Shown: piece by piece, positions 59,534-64,000 of the stretch
Layout: every line of letters begins with the position of its first letter
Numbering within the stretch: the stretch's first letter is position 1
Notes under the pieces: generated by a model
Database searches by the model: none
Seen by the model: the letters and a program-made list of their open reading frames with translations, nothing else
Told to the model about the DNA's origin: nothing
From: Malurus cyaneus samueli
Taxonomy: Eukaryota; Chordata; Aves; Passeriformes; Maluridae
NCBI GenBank assembly: GCA_009741485.1
Contig: CM019218.1
Location: 47,910,377-47,974,376 of the forward strand
Direction: 5' to 3'
Length of the DNA stretch: 64,000 bases
Program-made: the position numbers and the translations under genes

Positions 59534-62500
59534 CACAGAGGTCGCAGTCATGGAGCTAGACCACAACACATTGTCCAAAAATCCCAGTGCCTTTCTTCAT
59601 TAAGATAGTTTCTTTCTTCACTGCCTGGCACTAAAAAGGCAAAATTGACACAGAATAGTTGGAGATGGAAACACATGTATTGAAAAGATAAAATGCGATG
59701 TCAGGCTCGTGTTGCTTTGTGATGACAACACCCTAAGATGCTGCAGCATCCCCTGTGTTTTGTGGCTCCCTCTGCCTGGCATGGATGACATTTGCCAGGT
59801 CTTCATAGCATCATTCTAACAACATATCATCTAAAAATGTTGATTCCATGGGAAAATGGCTGCTGGCACAGGAGCAGGAGGTGCACACAAAGGATATGGT
59901 GTGGCAGCTGAGCACACAACAGAGGAATTCCAGCTATTCCCATGTCATGGAGGGCTTGTTGCACTGCGCTGTTTTGCACATGAATTCATCAGCATCCAGT
60001 TCAATCTGAATCTAATGGTAATAATCTTGATTCATTAATGTGTGAGATGAGAAAATGCACACACAAACCAAAGAGATTAATATTTTGGTGTTTGTTTGTT
60101 TTAAAATAAATCCATCCTGTGAAATTACAAGATTTCTCTCTGAATCCAAAGACAGAAACAAGTTCAATGAAGATGAAAGTTAGGGAAGATCTTCTCATAA
60201 AAGCAGGCAGGTGGAGGCTCTAATGAAGGCATACACTATAGTGCACATCTTGCCAATATTTCTTAATGAATAATATGTGCACTCAGATGAGAATAATATT
60301 GATTGAGGTCTGCATGGAAAGTTCTCTAGGAAAAATTTTTATTCTAGGAGCAGAGTCCTTTTTGGAAGATTTTGATCTTTTCCTGCTGCAACCTTTCTCC
60401 TCCCCTCTCTTTGTGCTGCCCAAAGCAACTGGCAGCCAAAAAATGAAAAGCCTCCCCTGCATCTAATGTATCTATCAGATCCAAAAAGAAATTTATATAC
60501 CAGTACTAAGAATGGCTGCACCATTCTCCTTAGCTGGTAGAGGACACAGCAGTGTATAATTAGGACTGGATTACTTCACTCGGAACTGGAGCAGAGAGCA
60601 GATGTCTTGCATTAATATTGGCATTTGATTTCATACATTTTCTTTGCCATGTTTGCAAAACCAATTTGCCTTCCTATCTTGGATCTTGCCTTTCGTTTAC
60701 TCTCAGGCTGCTGTAATGCAAACAAAAAGCCACCAGTGGCAGTATGAAAGTACACGGAGAAGTTCAGGCCCATACGAAGCGGGTAGAGCTTATGATTTAA
60801 TTACTAACATAAAATATCAAGTTATTTTCTGATTACATTGATGAGATTGGTATGGTCAGTATGTTCCACTGATGCCAACTTAGACAATTGACAACTTAGA
60901 CATTCTAATGCATTTGTGAACATAAGCCAACAGTAAAGAAAGACACACCTCTACCACACATATGAGAGATACATCTCCCTTCACAAACATAGCCAACCTT
61001 TTCTTCACCTGGCTTTCCACACAGGGGACTTCAGTTTTGATTTTGCTCCAGTTCAACGTTTCATAGGCAGAATCCTTCCAGAGGGCCTACAACAAAATTT
61101 CATGCTGTTAAAAATATTGGCCCCAATTCTGAGCTGCAGCCAGCTTGCATTTGATAGCAGCTTTATGGCTGCAGCTGGGTTCTGGAGGTTTCTTAGGAGT
61201 AAAAGATGATCTGCCTTAATTTAGGATTATCCAGAGGCTGATCACAATGTTCCACACCACAGCAGCACAGAATAACTGTAACAGGGCAGCATGCAACCAG
61301 CAGGGCAATGCTGAAAACCAGGGGGCACAACTCTACCCAGACCTATAGCCAAACCCACAGTGGCTGCCTTTGCTCCCTTGTGATGCCAGACACTCAGGGA
61401 AGGGGATGATTTCTCTGACAAGGTGTGAGAGATTGGAAGATTTTTTGCTTGTAGTCCACCAAGTGCATTCCCCATGAAAAACTACTCCTTTTTTGTCTGC
61501 TCTTTGTGCACAGTGGCAGCAACTCCTAGTCATAAAGGAGGGCCTGCCACGTGTTGGATATCTGAACAAAATGACAAATTACGAAAAGACAACTGAAACC
61601 AGATGGGTAATTTCACATTATTCTGGCCCATCAGCAAATGACAAAAGTGCAAGAACTAAAACAAGAAAATAACCGGAAGAAATTATAGTGGTTGCCACAG
61701 CTCTCTTTAAGCAGGTGAGAAACTCAGTCTGAAAGCCGTAAAGATAACTACAGAAATGATATCATTCTCTCAGTGAGAGCTAGAAAAGCGTCTGTGTTCG
61801 CAGGGAGGTCAAGAAGTGAGAGCCCAGTGGATCATTTTGTTGCGTTTTTAATGCTTCATGGCACCGGGTCAGTCAGAAATCCCTATCCTAAGGTCATGGT
61901 TGGGGCAGTCTGGAAAGCAATCTTTTCTGTTACTGGCAAGGCCTCGCTCAGGCTCTGCTCTTTCCCTCTCTCACAGAAGACTATCACAGCCTGCTCCTCC
62001 TGCTCATCATGCTGTGGTTAAATTCACCTTGGGCATTGGCATTCTGCTTCTCTGGGATCACAGTGGCCCCAAGGAGCTTCCCTGTGGTGTTCAGTGTTGC
62101 AATGTGGTACAACAAATAGCCATCCAAAGCTAACCCTGGGCAGCATTCGGGACAGTAAAATTCCTTATCGTGCCTATCCATAAGCAAGGACTCATATTTG
62201 CTTTTAGCTCCACATTTGAATAGCACGAGTGAGACAAAATGAGGAGCATGGATGGCAGCAAACTTGTCTGATAACTAAGTAATGATCCTATTTTCGTGGC
62301 AGTAGCCCCTTGCCAATGCAGCAGTGTGGTTACACTTGGCATGTGGGGAAACAGGGATATTCATTTGTCTCTATACCTGCTTAGGAGACGGTTTGACCTA
62401 GAAGAAGTTTGACTTAGAAGAAGCTGAGAAGCACAGCTTAGAGGGCCTCCTAATGACTACATCTGTTTCAAATAGACATATGTTGACTACAGCTTCCATA

Positions 62501-64000
62501 CCAAACAGTCACCGGAGTCAAGTGATGACTTAAAAAGGCTGAGATATAACTCTGCAGTATTTTACAATGGATTTAATAGCTAAGCCTTACAGGATGAAAT
62601 ACCACCCTGCAAGCTGAAGCATGGACGTTTAATGAATGCTGCTCAGTGCCGAAATGTGAGTTCACACTACAACACTTTTGCAAATGATCTGTAATGCCTT
62701 GCATTGCTTGTGTGTCAAATCTGCATAAATATACCTCAAATATTTATAAATCAATAGATATAAGTACCCGTTTAAAAGTGACTATCAAAAATGCATACAC
62801 CCAGAGTTCTTACATGCTCTAATTAATCCAAATAATCACATTTTGCCTTATTACATTAAACATTATATGGTTAAAATATAGCTTGCCATCTAAGCTCTAA
62901 AACACTGTTAGAAAGAAACACTACTGCCAAAAAAAGAAACAAGAAAGGGAATGTCCCCATGAAAGAACACTTAACTGAAATATAGCTGCAGGATCTAATG
63001 CCATGGAATGACTAACAATAATGTATATATTACTTTTAAACAAGTGACCAATTTTGGATAACTTTCACTTCTCTGTCTGGTCTCCAGTTTCAATCTAGTG
63101 AGCTATAACTGTGCAGGATAAGCAGAAAGCAGTAAAAGAGCTTGCTAACTCTCTTGCCCATTTTAAAAAGGTCTCCTCAGAAGGAATGAGAACTCCTTAT
63201 TTCCTCCAGCTGCTTCTTTACTGATGCTTCCCTGCCTCCATTTAATTAGACCTAAAAAACAACAGCAACAACCATCCCTCATAGTTTTTAAACTCTTTCC
63301 AACTAAGAGTCCCTTTACTTATCAAGAGCTACAAAGAAGCACAGAGGACAGCTGTGGAGTTTGGAACAAATTTCTTGGTGGGTCCCACTTTAAAGCTTCT
63401 ATAGACCAAAGAAATCTAGCCCCAGCTGAATGGAAGTGATTAAAGTTTTTAAAGACTACAGAGATTTTTTACACAGAGTAGTGTGATACTCAGGACCAAT
63501 TAAATGTCATCTTAAGTACTTAATTGAAGCATTTTTTTGTACACTAGGAATCAGTTAAGTGGAAGGTGCCAAATTAAACTTACATTTGAATTGACTTAAT
63601 TTCAAGAGATTATGCATCATAATTTAAGAATGATTTCAGAAAGCTTTCAGCAGAGCAATCTCTGTTAAGTTGGCTTCAGTAGCATGTGTTAAATCTGAAA
63701 AAAGAAAGCACGCCAGGGCAATATGACATGTTCAAGAGCAAATAAGTGCAACTAACAACAACAAAAGTGTTGCAATTAAGCCCACAATAGCGCAGGTGGC
63801 ATCACATGAGGGGGTCTCAAGTCAAGAGAGACTCAGTCTGCACAAGGACATTGAGTGAGTTTGCTCCATTTCAGGCAGGAGCAATAAACCCCAGGTTTTC
63901 TTTCTCCAGCATGTGACAAGTTAATTTGCCACATGTAATAACATGATATAATTACTCACATGCCCTTTCTTTGATAAATGCTTTTCTCAAGCAAATATGA
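59534..64000. other. 5' flanking DNA of LMO1, second part
   Basis: No supported gene, RNA or mobile element. A short tandem repeat of the type TTTGACYTAGAAGAAG lies at about 62391-62422. From about 62,500 to 62,900 and 63,480 to 63,650 the sequence is rich in TTAAT, ATTA and TTTATAAAT-type motifs and may hold distal regulatory elements, but this is by composition only. Confidence 0.6.
62391..62422 (+). repeat. Short tandem repeat, about 16-bp unit
   Basis: TTTGACCTAGAAGAAG is followed directly by TTTGACTTAGAAGAAG, one mismatch between two adjacent copies. A minor local duplication. Confidence 0.8.

Noticed and set aside
61984..62226. 80-codon minus-strand frame with several cysteines (CGAKSKYES, FYCPECCPG), considered as a zinc-finger or transposase fragment
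   Set aside because: The cysteine spacing fits no zinc-binding family I can name, and the frame is short and isolated.
54491..64000. Possible exons of STK33, the expected upstream neighbour in mammals
   Set aside because: No kinase motifs or spliced-exon pattern seen on either strand; the neighbour is probably beyond the window.
1..64000. CRISPR arrays, operons, prophage or other prokaryotic systems
   Set aside because: The sequence is a vertebrate gene region with GT-AG introns; no regularly spaced repeats or dense coding are present.

Overview
The window is non-coding vertebrate DNA around a single gene, LMO1 (LIM-domain-only 1, rhombotin-1), which lies on the minus strand, so the gene reads from high to low coordinates. 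Only three short coding pieces can be supported. Exon 2 (10231-10444) encodes the first LIM zinc-binding domain, and two alternative first exons lie at 48623-48647 and 53825-53846. All three have exact splice signals and matching phase. Exons 3 and 4 (second LIM domain and C-terminus) are not in the window and should lie beyond position 1. The organism is most likely a bird: the sequence has spliced vertebrate exons, is largely AT-rich, and shows no recognisable Alu, L1 or similar interspersed element, only weak CR1-like traces. I cannot name the species, and a non-avian reptile is not excluded.

Layout, left to right on the plus strand: 1-10230 is the exon-2-proximal part of intron 2. 10231-10444 is exon 2. 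10445-48622 is intron 1 (38.2 kb), with simple repeats, short direct repeats and a few candidate regulatory segments, the best at about 14.6-15.3 kb. 48623-49385 is the proximal promoter unit: first exon coding MMVLDKEDG, an upstream conserved block and a small GC-rich patch. 49386-53039 is the spacer between promoters. 53040-54490 is the distal promoter unit: a strong CpG island, a first exon coding MVLDKEDG, a CGG run just before the ATG, and an upstream block homologous to the proximal one. 54491-64000 is 5' flanking DNA with no supported gene.

The main observation is that the two promoter units are diverged copies of one ancestral unit. They share a 31-bp identity covering the coding part of the first exon plus nine intronic bases. 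Several hundred bases further upstream they also share blocks in the same order and at similar spacing. Use of either promoter gives nearly the same protein (156 or 155 residues if the rest matches other vertebrates), so the duplication diversifies control and 5'UTR rather than protein. Two LMO1 promoters giving similar proteins from distinct mRNAs are already known in mammals. What this window adds is the visible homology of the upstream non-coding blocks. No mobile-element system, CRISPR array, RNA gene or new protein system could be supported.
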